Shown here in pieces: positions 1 through 10,014 of a DNA stretch of 64,000 nt (positions within the stretch are counted from its first letter, which is position 1; each line of letters starts with the position of its first letter). Location of the stretch: NCBI RefSeq assembly GCF_013112225.1, contig NZ_JABFHI010000003.1:310001-374000 (forward strand), written 5' to 3'. The DNA comes from Vreelandella azerica (GTDB taxonomy: Bacteria > Pseudomonadota > Gammaproteobacteria > Pseudomonadales > Halomonadaceae). The notes under the pieces were generated by a model, which was given only the letters and a program-made list of their open reading frames with translations, did not search any database and had not been told where the DNA came from. Made by a program: the position numbers and the translations under genes.

Positions 1-997
1 CGTCAGCTTCCGGCAGCTCTAACAGCAGGCTCATGCCTGCGCGCAAGCCGTCCACAGGCTCGAGCGGGTGCATTTCCACCTCAAAGGTGCGCATATCAAA
101 CCCACGCCCCGGCACGGTGGCCCGCCAGGTGGCGTAATCTCCCAGAGCGGCGATATGGCGAACTTCAAAGCGGGCCTGCCGGTCAAGGGCGGGAATATAC
201 AGGGCAAATTCAGCGCCCTCCTGAAAGCGCTGTAACAAGTCTTCGCGCACATGGAACAGCCCCCAGGCTTCTTCCAGGTCTGTAATCATCACCACGGGAA
301 AGCCCTGGGGCACCAGTTCGCCGCTGTTCAGCAGCACATTGCTGACGACCCCGGCGTGATGGGCATAGCCTTTAGTGTCTTCCAGCAGCTCATTGATTTC
401 ATCGCGCAGACTGGTGGTGATCTCTGTGCCTGCCTGAGTGGCGGTTCGCGCTTCTTCACGGGGGCCGGCTTCGGCCAGACGCAGAATTTCACCGGCGGTG
501 ATGCGGGTCTGCTCGGCCACACGCAGCAGGGTGAAGCTTTCATCCAGACGCTGGCGAGCCACTACGCCTTCTTCTACCAGTACCCGTAGGCGCTCATAGG
601 TGGTGCGCGCCATGGCTTCGGCGCTCCTGGCTTTTTCGAACTCACTGCGGGCAGCAGCGATCTTTTCTTCACGGGTGCCGCCTTCCACCGCCTGGGCAAT
701 CGAGCGGCTGATGGTGTCCAGGGCATCCACCTGGGTCAGCTTGGCTTCAAGCTCCGGGCTATCAATCCGAAACACCACATCGCCAACCTGAACGCGGTCG
801 CCACGGCGCACCTCTATCTCGGCCAGCCGCCCCGGTACCTTGGAGCCAACCATATACTGGTGAGCTTCCACCTGCCCCTGCAGGCGCAAAGGTGGAGAAC
901 TATAAGTGCGCCAGAACACCACGGCTACCGTGACAGCGACAATCGCCAGTACAGCCAGAATAAGCAGTCTGCGCGGGGTTACTGAACGTTGGGTCAC
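1..997 (-). CDS. HlyD-family periplasmic adaptor (partial, runs off left edge)
   Basis: Membrane fusion protein expected to link an inner-membrane transporter to an outer-membrane channel. Seen: a GTG start at 997 followed by a hydrophobic segment (about residues 10-28), a biotinyl-lipoyl-like stretch with the motif VGSKVPGRLAEIEVRRGD, a helical hairpin region rich in Glu/Arg, and a beta-barrel part cut by the window edge. The reading frame stays open to position 1 (about 332 codons). The GTG start overlaps the stop codon of the TolC-like gene (GTGA), so the two are probably translationally coupled. By analogy with known tripartite exporters, an ABC-2 permease or ATPase would be expected just outside the window; this is inference. 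Confidence 0.85.
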   Translation of the reverse strand, partial: MTQRSVTPRRLLILAVLAIVAVTVAVVFWRTYSSPPLRLQGQVEAHQYMVGSKVPGRLAEIEVRRGDRVQVGDVVFRIDSPELEAKLTQVDALDTISRSIAQAVEGGTREEKIAAARSEFEKARSAEAMARTTYERLRVLVEEGVVARQRLDESFTLLRVAEQTRITAGEILRLAEAGPREEARTATQAGTEITTSLRDEINELLEDTKGYAHHAGVVSNVLLNSGELVPQGFPVVMITDLEEAWGLFHVREDLLQRFQEGAEFALYIPALDRQARFEVRHIAALGDYATWRATVPGRGFDMRTFEVEMHPLEPVDGLRAGMSLLLELPEAD

Positions 998-2394
998 GGA
1001 ATCTGATCTCCTTCATTGAGATAGGTGAAAAACGCATCCTGCTGGCCGGAAAGGTTCAAAAGGCGGGCAAAGGAGAGGACAAACCGGAACGCGGCGGCAT
1101 CGCGACGGGTATGGGTGGTCGAGAGAAAGGTCTGGGCATCAATTACATCGAGCGCGCGCCCCAGGCCTTCTGAAAATGCCAGTTGCTGCAGGCGCAGGCT
1201 TTCTTTCGCCAGATTGACGGTGCTGGCCAGATCCTGATACTCCGCCAATGCCTGATGGGCCTCGCGGTACTGCTGATCCAGCAGCAGCCCGAGCTTGCGC
1301 GCTGCGCCGCGTTGGCGGTAGCCCAACTCGGAAACTGTGCTGACCGCTGCCTGAAGCTTGCCGCTGCGGCCACTGCGGTCAAGTAACGGCATGCGAACTC
1401 CCACACCGACCAACCAGTCGGGGGTCAGGTCGCTGGCCAATGAGTCGTTTTCGTACAGGTTAACGCTACCGTAGACAAATACATCCGGTTGGTACTCACT
1501 GCGCCGAGCGTCTACCACGCTTTCGGCCTGTGCCTGGGTGGTAGCCAGCAGGCGCAGAACGGGATGGTCGGCAAGCCCTGCCTGAAAGTGCTCAATGGGC
1601 GGCAGTGATTCCAGAGTGAACAGCAGCGATGCAGGTGAGGGTGACGATGTACCCTGGTAATGAACCAATGAGCCAAGCGCCTGTTGAGCGCTATCCCGCT
1701 GTTCCTGCACGGCACGGGTGGTGATGCGTGAACGGTCGTAAGCGGCTTCGGCGGCCAGGCGTTCAACCCGGGCAATCTGGTACTGGTTTTCCAGCGAACG
1801 GGCGGAGCGGAAGTGCTGGCCAAGGGTTTCTTCCGCCTGCTGCTGGGTGGCCAGTGCCCGCTGGGCCATCACCAGGCCGTAATACACGCTGACCAGCTCG
1901 ATAAAGCGTTCACGATAAATCTCTTCAAGCAGCAGGTCGGCTTTGCGTTCTTCCAGGCTCAGTAAATCCCTGGCGGCGGTAATCTTACCGCCGGTATAAA
2001 CCGGCCAGAACATGGCCAGCGAACTGCGTGCAATATGTCGCTCGGTGACCGGTGTGGTGAAGGCGTCAGGGCCGCCAGCCAGGCCAACCAGGGCTTGCCC
2101 GGGCAGGGTGTTGGATACGCTGCTCAGCGGGTTGAGCGCCAGAGCGTCAAGCTCAATCTCACTGTCCAGATAGGTGTAGGAGCCAATCAGATCAAGCTGT
2201 GGCATCAGCAAGTTGTCGCGGGTTGATAGCAAGGCGGCTGCCCGCTCCTGAGCCGCTTGCCCCGCCGCGACCTCGTCGTTGAGGGTGCGCACCTGCTGCC
2301 AGGCCTGTTCCAGAGTTAACGCAGAGGCCTGAAGAGGCACGGCAGACAAGACAAACAACAGGGATATCCCTATTCCACTGACGGTATTCTTCAC
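994..2394 (-). CDS. TolC-family outer membrane efflux channel
   Basis: Outer-membrane channel of a tripartite export system, 466 aa. It begins with a Sec signal peptide (hydrophobic core around residues 7-20, cleavage near ALTLEQAW) and shows two repeats of long amphipathic helices, as in the OEP family (LTLEQAWQQV near the N-terminus; many Gln/Ala/Glu heptads). The length fits the family. Its stop overlaps the GTG start of the downstream HlyD-type adaptor, which indicates one operon. About 215 bp of AT-rich sequence separates it from the divergently oriented amidohydrolase gene and probably holds both promoters. The substrate cannot be told from sequence. Confidence 0.88.
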   Translation of the reverse strand: MKNTVSGIGISLLFVLSAVPLQASALTLEQAWQQVRTLNDEVAAGQAAQERAAALLSTRDNLLMPQLDLIGSYTYLDSEIELDALALNPLSSVSNTLPGQALVGLAGGPDAFTTPVTERHIARSSLAMFWPVYTGGKITAARDLLSLEERKADLLLEEIYRERFIELVSVYYGLVMAQRALATQQQAEETLGQHFRSARSLENQYQIARVERLAAEAAYDRSRITTRAVQEQRDSAQQALGSLVHYQGTSSPSPASLLFTLESLPPIEHFQAGLADHPVLRLLATTQAQAESVVDARRSEYQPDVFVYGSVNLYENDSLASDLTPDWLVGVGVRMPLLDRSGRSGKLQAAVSTVSELGYRQRGAARKLGLLLDQQYREAHQALAEYQDLASTVNLAKESLRLQQLAFSEGLGRALDVIDAQTFLSTTHTRRDAAAFRFVLSFARLLNLSGQQDAFFTYLNEGDQIP

Positions 2395-2611
2395 GCGTTT
2401 TTCCTGTTTTGAGCCGTTATCTTTTTTAGCTTAGACCATAGCGTCCCGCTTATGTAAGCAAAATGTATATTCCTGTTGGCCTAGTGAAATCTGTATCTTG
2501 GTATATAGTTAATACATATGGCCTATTGTAATTATGTAGTCATTCCTGCGTTTGGAATTAATTTGTTCAGTCTTCGCTTATAAGTATTTTATTCATATAA
2601 AGGATGTTTGC

Positions 2612-4091
2612 ATGTCCTATGCCCGTTCAGTGTTTACCCCACTTTCCCAAAGTCAGCCAGCGCTAGGGCATCACCATGGCGCCTGCTGCTGCGGTTCGCC
2701 TGTGCTACAGCAGTTTCATAACCGGGTGATGGCAGAGATCACCCGGCGGCAGATGCTGGGCGGAACGGCTGCGGTCATGGCTATGTTCGCGGGGCTGCAT
2801 ACGCCCTTTGCGGTGGGCCAGCAGCCGGAGCAGCGAGATGGGCCCATGCTGTTGACCAATCTGAAGCTGTTTGATGGCACCGGCGGCGCCTTGCAGGAAG
2901 GCATGGCGGTCAGGGTGGAAGGTGGCAAGATCACCGCCATTCTGCCTGCCGGGGGAAGCCGGAGAGGCTGATGTGATTGACTGCGGTGGGCGGGTATTGA
3001 TGCCCGGCCTGATTGATGCCCATTGGCATACCACGCTGGCGGCGATTTCCCAGGTGGAAGCCATGACCGCTGATATCGGCTATGTGCATCTGGTGGCGGC
3101 TCGGGAAGCTGAGCGCACCCTGATGCGCGGGGTGACTTCGGTGCGTGATGTGGGCGGGCCTTCCTTTGCGCTTAAGCGCGCCATTGATAACGGCGTGGCG
3201 GTTGGGCCGCGTATCTTTCCGGCCGGTGCGATGATCTCCCAGACTTCTGGGCATGGCGATTTCCGTATGCGCCATGAAGTACCCCGTGGTACTACAACGC
3301 CGCTGAGCGAAGCCGAGCGTCAGGGCGTTGCCATGATTGCCGATGGTGAAGTGGAGGTATTACGCCGTACCCGTGAGCAGCTGATGCTCGGGGCCTCGCA
3401 GATCAAGCTGATGGCCGGTGGCGGCGTGGCGTCATCCTATGACCCCCTGGACAGCACCCAGTTTACCGAGCGTGAACTGCGCGCAGCGGTAGAGGCGGCA
3501 GACGACTGGGGCACCTACGTCATGGTGCATGTGTATACCTCCAAGGGAATTCAGCGTTCGCTGCGGGCAGGTGTCAAGTCGATCGAGCATGGCCAACTGG
3601 CGGATGAAGACAGTGTGCGCATGATGGCCGACCACGATGCCTGGTGGAGCCTGCAGCCCTTTCTGCAGGATGAAGATTCCAACGTCTACCCGGATGCCGC
3701 GCGCCGCGAATCCCAGCGCCAGGTGGCGGAAGGCACGCTGCGCGCCTACGAAATGGCCCAGCGTTTCAACGTCAAGACCGCCTGGGGAACCGATATTCTC
3801 TTTAACCCCAAGAACACCCCTAACCAGCTGCGCCACCTGGCCAAGCTGACGCGCTTTTACGACCCGCTGACGGCGCTGGCCATGGCCACCGGGCGCAACG
3901 GCGAACTGTTGGCGCTTTCCGGCCCACGTAACCCTTACCCCGGCGTGCTGGGCAAGATAGAAGAAGGTGCACTGGCTGACCTGCTGCTGGTGGATGGCGA
4001 TCCGAGTCAGAATCTGGACTTCCTGCATGACCCTGAAGGCAACCTGACCATGATCATGAAAGGAGGGCGCATCTATAAAGACCAGCGCTAG
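2612..4091 (+). CDS. Tat-exported metal-dependent amidohydrolase (one frameshift)
   Basis: Metal-dependent hydrolase of the amidohydrolase superfamily (imidazolonepropionase/prolidase-like branch), substrate unknown. The start at 2612 has AAAGGA 7 nt upstream. A twin-arginine motif (TRRQMLGG) precedes a hydrophobic stretch, so export through Tat is likely. Metal-site motifs are present in order: DAHWH, QIKLMAGGG, a His in VMVHVYTS, IEHGQLAD and AWGTD. The frame breaks in a run of five G at 2951-2955; with four G the protein is continuous (about 492 aa). The TAG stop lies at the left tip of the miniature element at 4089, so the element may have set the present C-terminus, although the protein ends close to where relatives do. 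Confidence 0.8.
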
Positions 4092-4356
4092 GGTCTGTTG
4101 ACGTTTCATCGCGAACCGCGTTGCTGCGCCAAAGGGCGTCATGCAAGGCGCGACACGACGGCAATGGTGGTGCCCTTACCGAGTGGCGCAACGCCGCATG
4201 GCGTTCTTTGGTGCGCAACCCGAAGGGACAGGGCCCTTTTGGCACAGCCCTGCGTTGTTCGTCGCTAATTGGGAACCACCCAACCACGCTCCTCACGCCT
4301 TGTTCTGCACCAAAAGGGCCTCTGTCGCGGCCGTGATGAAACGTCAACAGACCCTA
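4089..4356. mobile_element. MITE-like element, copy 1 (268 bp, TA-flanked)
   Basis: A short non-coding element bounded by perfect terminal inverted repeats (GGGTCTGTTGACGTTT at the left, its reverse complement at the right), each flanked by TA. A second copy, nearly identical (a handful of substitutions and one indel), lies inverted at 57386-57652. Its size, the absence of a plausible gene, the inverted ends and the TA flanks fit a non-autonomous derivative of an IS that duplicates TA on insertion (IS630 or some IS5 subgroups). The small ORFs inside it are not conserved protein families that I recognise. Confidence 0.85.
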
Positions 4357-4406
4357 AATCAGCGCTATTGTTTGTTTGATAAAACGAGCTATTAAAAGGA
4401 GTTAAT

Positions 4407-5732
4407 ATGAGTATGCAATGGAATAAACCTTGCGCCGCTGCTGCCCTGTTTCTGTCGGCTATGAGCGCTACCGCTTTGGCAGCGGACTTCCCCAGTGCAG
4501 CGGAAAGTGACCCGGCACGCCTGGGCTGGATGGTCGGTTCACCGCCTCCTGAAGAGCGTATGATCCGCTTTGCGGATGGCAGTTATTTCCAGTTTCCTGC
4601 CATGCGCTGGAGCGTCGCCCACTTTCGCCAGCTGATGCCTACGGTCAATGTATCCCGTGGGCTGTCAGCGCCGGGCAGCCTGGATAAGCGGCTGGATGAA
4701 GGTATCGATGACCTGACGTTTACACCGACGCAATCAGATACCCCCATGACCTGGGCGCAATCCCTGCAGGAAAATTATACCGATGGCATTGTCGTGCTAC
4801 ATCAGGGCGATATTGTCTATGAACGCTATTTTGGTGTTATGAAACCGGAAGGCCAGCATGGCGCCATGTCGGTGACCAAAACCTTTATCGGCACCCTGGC
4901 CGCTCAGCTGGTGGCAGAAGGTAAGCTTGACCCAGCGCGCAGTGTGGCAAGCTATGTGCCTGAACTGGCTGCGTCCGCCTTTGGCTCGGCCACGCTGCGC
5001 CAGTTGATGGACATGACCACGGGTATCCGCTTCAGCGAAGATTATTCTGACCCCAATGCCGACGTCTGGGCCCACGCGGCGGCGGGTAATCCGCTGCCCA
5101 AACCCGAAGGCTATACTGGCCCGCGTTCCTACTATGAATTTCTGCAAACCGTGCAGTCTGAAGGCGAGCACGGCGAGGCTTTTCACTATCGTACAGCTAA
5201 CACCGATGCCCTGGGCTGGGTGCTGGCCCGCGTGACGGGGCGCACGGTGGCTGAGCTGCTTAGCGAGAAAGTCTGGCGTCATCTGGGTGCCGAGCAGGAT
5301 GCCTATATGAGCGTTGACTCCACCGGCACTCCTTTTGCAGGCGGTGGGCTTAACCTTGGCCTGCGGGATCTGGCGCGCTTTGGTGAGATGGTGCGCCAAC
5401 AGGGCCGCTATAACGGCCAGCAGATCCTCGCTCCCGAAGTGGTTGAGGATATTCGCGCCGGAGGCAGTCAAGAGGCCTTTGCCAAGGCGGGCTACGCCCA
5501 GCTGGATGGCTGGAGTTACCGCAACATGTGGTGGGTAACTCACAACCCGCAGGGGGCCTTTATGGCCCGAGGCGTTCATGGTCAGGCGTTGTATATTGAC
5601 CCCACAGCAGAGATGGTGATTGCCCGTTTTGCCAGCCACCCGGTATCAGCTAATGCTGCCAACGATGCCACCACGTTACCCGCCTTTAATGCCGTTGCCC
5701 GTTATCTGATGGAGGCTGAAGCGCCTCAGTAA
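4407..5732 (+). CDS. Exported serine hydrolase, beta-lactamase class C fold
   Basis: Penicillin-binding-protein-like serine hydrolase of 441 aa, related to 6-aminohexanoate-dimer hydrolase/EstB-type enzymes. A signal peptide ends near TALAADF (about residue 26). The SxxK nucleophile motif is SVTK (Ser155, Lys158), the Tyr motif is in FHYRTANTD (Tyr261), and a third-motif candidate is VHGQALYIDP. AAAGGAG sits just before the ATG. The 5' region begins about 50 bp after the miniature element, so transcription probably starts between them or reads through it. The natural substrate (ester, amide or beta-lactam) cannot be read from sequence. Confidence 0.85.
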   Translation: MSMQWNKPCAAAALFLSAMSATALAADFPSAAESDPARLGWMVGSPPPEERMIRFADGSYFQFPAMRWSVAHFRQLMPTVNVSRGLSAPGSLDKRLDEGIDDLTFTPTQSDTPMTWAQSLQENYTDGIVVLHQGDIVYERYFGVMKPEGQHGAMSVTKTFIGTLAAQLVAEGKLDPARSVASYVPELAASAFGSATLRQLMDMTTGIRFSEDYSDPNADVWAHAAAGNPLPKPEGYTGPRSYYEFLQTVQSEGEHGEAFHYRTANTDALGWVLARVTGRTVAELLSEKVWRHLGAEQDAYMSVDSTGTPFAGGGLNLGLRDLARFGEMVRQQGRYNGQQILAPEVVEDIRAGGSQEAFAKAGYAQLDGWSYRNMWWVTHNPQGAFMARGVHGQALYIDPTAEMVIARFASHPVSANAANDATTLPAFNAVARYLMEAEAPQ

Positions 5733-5762
5733 GGTTTTGGTTTTAAACACAGCAGCTGTCAT

Positions 5763-5795
5763 CGCCAACCCCTCAATTGAGGGGGTTGGCGTTTC
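5763..5795 (+). terminator. Rho-independent terminator after the serine hydrolase
   Basis: A 10-bp perfect stem (CGCCAACCCC pairing with GGGGTTGGCG) with a short AT-rich loop, followed by TTTCT, 30 bp after the stop of the serine hydrolase gene. Confidence 0.75.
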
Positions 5796-6044
5796 TGCGC
5801 TGGCTGGGGAGTGGGTGAGTCAGCACTACTATCAAGAAACAATGTTATTCACAGGGTCTGCCCGCCAATTTTTTCGACGTCGGAAGGCCTTTCTATGTAC
5901 TTTTTGTACTCGTTGCCATGGGATGTCTATGACATCGGAGTAATCATCTATAGTGAATCTGGAATGCTTAATAAAACCTTAATGTTGAAAGACGATATCG
6001 ACTTGGCAAAGTCAGGGGTCAATAACAATAAAAGGAGTTCTGCC

Positions 6045-6969
6045 ATGAATAGTTCTTCCATAGATGGTTATGCGATGAACAGCTCTGATGTGAACAGCTC
6101 TGCAACAGATTCGCCAGAAACAGCTAACTCGCCAACAGGGGGCATCCGACACTGGCGGGCATGGCGAAGAAACTACCTCCGCCGCCTCTCAACAACCGCC
6201 GATAACCAAGATCTATATCAACTCAGTGGGTATGGATCGACCTAAATCCTGGTTGTTGGCAGGTGTGGAAGATTTCCGCCGGGCGCCGGTTGTCAGCCTG
6301 TCTTACGGGATCTTCTGGGTGGGGCTGAGTCTTGCCGTGACTGCAGGTGCGGTGACCATGGGGTTCTGGCACGTACTGCTGCCGCTGATCGCTGGCTTTA
6401 TGTTCATCGGCCCGCTGGTGGCGGTAGGTACTTATGGCGTTAGCCAGGCAATTGAGCGCGGGCAAACGCCTCATCTGGGGCATGCCCTGGGTTGCTGGCG
6501 GCCACATGCTGGCCAGCTGGCAATGATGGGTCTGATGATGATGATCTTCTTTCTGGCCTGGATTCGGCTGGCAACACTTTTGTTCGCGCTGTTCTTCGGC
6601 ATGAACGTACCCAACGTCGATACGATCTATCTGGCGCTGTTTACTACCCTGCAGGGGCTGACCATGCTGGCGGTGGGAACGGCCATTGGCGGCGTCCTGG
6701 CTTTTGGCGCCTTTACTATCAGCGTGGTGGCCATTCCTACCCTGATGGATCGCGACCTCACCTTTATGGAAGGCATTGAAGCCAGTATCCGCAGTGTTGC
6801 CCATAACTTCCGCCCGATGCTGCTGTGGGCCGCCATCCTGACGGGCTGTGTGGTCGCGGGTGTGCTGACCTTTTATATCGGGCTGGCACTGGTGCTGCCG
6901 GTACTCGGCTATGCCAGCTGGCATGCTTATGAAGACCTGGTGCGCTTTGACGAACCTGCAAAATCCTGA
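6045..6969 (+). CDS. DUF2189 multi-spanning membrane protein (one frameshift)
   Basis: Integral membrane protein of the DUF2189 family, function unknown. The family's N-terminal signature is visible as KIYINSVGMDRPKSW, followed by about six hydrophobic segments. A start at 6226 would cut through this signature, so the real start is the ATG at 6045, which has AAAGGAG 8 nt upstream and opens a Ser/Asn-rich leader. The two frames join if the G run at 6138-6142 is shortened from five to four, giving about 307 aa. It lies just upstream of the cox cluster on the same strand; a link to respiration is only positional. Confidence 0.75.
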
Positions 6970-7101
6970 AACAGGCATCCTGGGGCGTGGGGAGCGCCCC
7001 CAGGGTGATTGACTCAAAAACTCTAAGGAGACCTGCAAAACCTTAACGCTATTTATTTTCTGGCTGCACTTCCTGACTGATAACAACAAGAGGGGGAATT
7101 G

Positions 7102-8247
7102 ATGAGCCGACTTACCTGGGCCGCCCTGGGCGCCGCGTCTCAGCCGTTTTTAACGGCTACCGTACAAGCATCATCTATCAATACATCATCCGGATGGAAT
7201 ATGCCGGTTGGGGTCACCGAGATCAGCCGGGAAGTGTTCGGGCTGCATATGACCATCTTCTGGATCTGCGTCGCCATTGCCGTCGTGGTTTTTGGCGTCA
7301 TGTTCTACTCGCTGATTGCCTACCGCAAATCCAAAGGCGCCAGCGCCGCGCATTTCCATGAAAATACCGTCGTTGAAATACTCTGGACAGCTGTTCCCAT
7401 GGTGATACTGGTGCTGATGGCAGTGCCGGCAACCGCCACCCTGAAAAAGATGTACGACACCTCACAGGCCGATATCGACATCCTGGTGACCGGCTATCAA
7501 TGGCGCTGGCGCTATGAGTATCTTGAAAATGACGTCGAGTTTTTCAGTAATCTGGCCACCCCCAGAGAGCAGATCCACGGAACCCAAGCCAAGGGTAACA
7601 ACTATCTGGTGGAAGTGGATGAAGCCATGGTGGTGCCCACGGGCCAGAAAATCCGCCTGCTGCTGACCGCCAACGATGTCATTCACTCCTGGTGGGTGCC
7701 TGATCTGGCGGTCAAGAAGGATGCCATTCCCGGCTTTGTCAACGAGACCTGGTTCGAAGTGGATGAACCCGGCGTTTACCGTGGCCAGTGTGCCGAGCTA
7801 TGTGGCAGTGGCCACGCCATGATGCCTATTGAGGTGCGGGCTGTGACCCCGGAAGACTATGCCGTCTGGCTGGAAAGCAAACGCGCCGCCGCCGCTGCTG
7901 AAGCCGAAGGCGCCGGGCGTGAGTGGTCAATGGATGAGCTGATGGAGCGCGGCGAGGCGACCTACGCCACCTACTGTGCTGCCTGTCATCAACCGGATGG
8001 CAAAGGGGTGCCGCCGGCTTTCCCCGCCCTGGCTGGCGAAGGTATCTCGGTTGATCCGGGTGCGCTGGAAGACCACAAGCAAATCGTGCTGCACGGCAGG
8101 TCGGGTACGGCAATGGCTGCCTTCGGGGAAAACCTGTCACCTTCCGAAATTGCGGCAGTGATTACCTACGAGCGTAATGCCTGGGGGAATGAGACGGGTG
8201 ATGAGGTACAGCCAGCGGAGATTCAGGCCATGCTGGAATCTGAATAG
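7102..8247 (+). CDS. coxB: Cytochrome c oxidase subunit II with fused cytochrome c (caa3 type)
   Basis: Receives electrons and passes them through the CuA centre to subunit I in the cytoplasmic membrane. Two transmembrane helices (about residues 45-65 and 90-108) are followed by a periplasmic cupredoxin domain carrying the CuA ligands CAELCGSGHAMM. A C-terminal cytochrome c domain has the haem motif CAACH and a Met in GTAMAAF, which makes this a caa3-type subunit II (381 aa). ATG 7102 is preferred over the preceding TTG because of the purine-rich AGAGGGGG upstream. First gene of the oxidase cluster. Confidence 0.93.
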   Translation: MSRLTWAALGAASQPFLTATVQASSINTSSGWNMPVGVTEISREVFGLHMTIFWICVAIAVVVFGVMFYSLIAYRKSKGASAAHFHENTVVEILWTAVPMVILVLMAVPATATLKKMYDTSQADIDILVTGYQWRWRYEYLENDVEFFSNLATPREQIHGTQAKGNNYLVEVDEAMVVPTGQKIRLLLTANDVIHSWWVPDLAVKKDAIPGFVNETWFEVDEPGVYRGQCAELCGSGHAMMPIEVRAVTPEDYAVWLESKRAAAAAEAEGAGREWSMDELMERGEATYATYCAACHQPDGKGVPPAFPALAGEGISVDPGALEDHKQIVLHGRSGTAMAAFGENLSPSEIAAVITYERNAWGNETGDEVQPAEIQAMLESE

Positions 8248-8347
8248 CGTAGCGCTGACAACAACAATCATAAACTGCTCTTAACAACGCTCATAACAAG
8301 AAATACGGAAAGCGTATAAAAGAGCGTAAAAACAAGAGGCTAATGTT

Positions 8348-9996
8348 ATGGCATCTGATACGTCGCAAGCGACCGTGCAGGCGAGTACGAGCGGTGTCGC
8401 ACATGACGGTGCCGCGCACGCATCGCACGGGCCGACTGGCATAATGCGCTGGGTCGTCACCACCAACCATAAAGAAATCGGTTCTCTGTATCTGCTGTTC
8501 TCACTGGTAATGCTGTTTGTCGGCGGCAGTATGGCGCTGGTGATCCGAACTGAGCTGTTTCAGCCTGGCCTGCAGTTTATCCAGCCGGAATTCTTTAACC
8601 AGATGACCACCATGCATGGGCTCATCATGGTGTTTGGCGCCATCATGCCTGCTTTTGTCGGCCTGGCGAACTGGATGATCCCGATGCAGATCGGCGCGCC
8701 GGATATGGCCTTGCCCCGGCTGAACAACTTCAGCTTCTGGCTGCTGCCGGTAGCGTTCGGCATTCTGCTATCCACCCTGTTCATGGAAGGCGGCGGGCCA
8801 AACTTTGGCTGGACCTTCTACGCGCCGCTGTCGACCACCTATGCGCCACCTTCTACCAGCTTCTTCATTATGTCGATTCACCTGGCAGGCATCAGCTCGA
8901 TTCTGGGCGCGATCAATATTATCGCCACCATCTTCAACCTGCGTACGCCAGGCATGCGCCTGATGGATATGTCGCTGTTTGTCTGGACCTGGCTGATTAC
9001 CGCCTTTTTGCTGATAGCGGTGATGCCGGTGCTGGCGGGTGTGGTGACCATGATGCTGATGGATATCAACTTTGGTACCAGCTTCTTCAATGCCGCCGGG
9101 GGGGCGACCCGGTGCTGTTCCAGCACCTTTTCTGGTTCTTTGGACACCCGGAAGTGTACATCATGATTCTGCCGGCCTTTGGTATCGTCTCGCTGATCGT
9201 GCCGACCTTTGCCCGCAAGCGCCTGTTTGGCTATGCCTCCATGGTCTACGCCACGGCGGCCATTGCCTTACTTTCTTTCATGGTGTGGGCGCACCATATG
9301 TTTACGGTGGGAATACCGCTGGTGGGGGAGCTGTTTTTCATGTATTCCACCATGCTGATTGCGGTCCCCACTGGGGTGAAAATCTTCAACTGGATCGCCA
9401 CCCTGTTCAGGGGCTCGATTTCCTTTGAAGTCCCCATGCTGTTTGCCTTGGGCTTTATTGTAATGTTCACCATTGGCGGCCTGTCGGGGGTCATGCTGGC
9501 CATCGTGCCTGCGGACTTCCAGTATCACGATACCTATTTTGTGGTAGCGCATTTTCACTATGTGCTGGTACCAGGGGCGCTGTTTGCGATCATGGCAGCC
9601 GCCTATTACTGGATGCCCAAGTGGACCGGGTATTACGCCAGTGAAACCCTGGGCAAGTGGCATTTCTGGCTGTCGGTGATCGGCGTCAACCTGACCTTCT
9701 TCCCCATGCATTTTTCCGGCCTGGCCGGTATGCCGCGGCGCATTCCTGATTACGCCCTGCAGTTTGCCGATTTCAACATGCTTTCTTCAATTGGCGGCTT
9801 CCTGTTTGGTTTCTCTCAGCTGATTTTTGTCTGGGTGCTGATCAAAGCCATCCGTGGCAGCGGAGAAAAAGCCCATGCCCATGCCTGGGAAGGGGCGGAC
9901 GGCCTGGAGTGGACGGTACCCAGCCCAGCGCCATTGCATACCTTTGATACACCACCCCCTTTCGACCCACTGACTGAATCACCGAGTCGTCACTAG
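8348..9996 (+). CDS. coxA: Cytochrome c oxidase subunit I (one frameshift)
   Basis: Catalytic haem-copper subunit. Twelve membrane segments can be followed. Haem and CuB ligands are present: the His in TMHGLIM, GHPEVY, WAHHMF, and the HFH of VVAHFHYVL. The frame breaks in a run of seven G at 9098-9104; eight G would give [20 protein letters not shown], the invariant sequence of the family. The merged product is about 549 aa, normal for subunit I. Because this residue stretch is essential, a sequencing error is more likely than a real mutation. Confidence 0.92.
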
Positions 9997-10014
9997 CCGC
10001 TTTTGGAGGTTGCC

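Noticed and set aside
3432..4142. Long antisense ORFs within the amidohydrolase, valS, ABC transporter and others
   Set aside because: They mirror GC-rich codon use of the opposite strand and lack recognisable domains or ribosome sites.
4121..4395. Open frames inside the miniature element
   Set aside because: They occur in several frames of a repeated non-coding unit, look like no known protein and are explained by the element's GC content.
5811..6245. A 144-aa ORF before the DUF2189 gene
   Set aside because: Its first part has no ribosome site or similarity; only the segment from 6045 is real, as the N-terminus of the DUF2189 protein in a shifted frame.
6979..7005. GC-rich hairpin between the DUF2189 gene and coxB as a terminator
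   Set aside because: The stem (CCTGGGGCG with CGCCCCCAGG) has a bulge and no T-tract follows, so the call is too weak.
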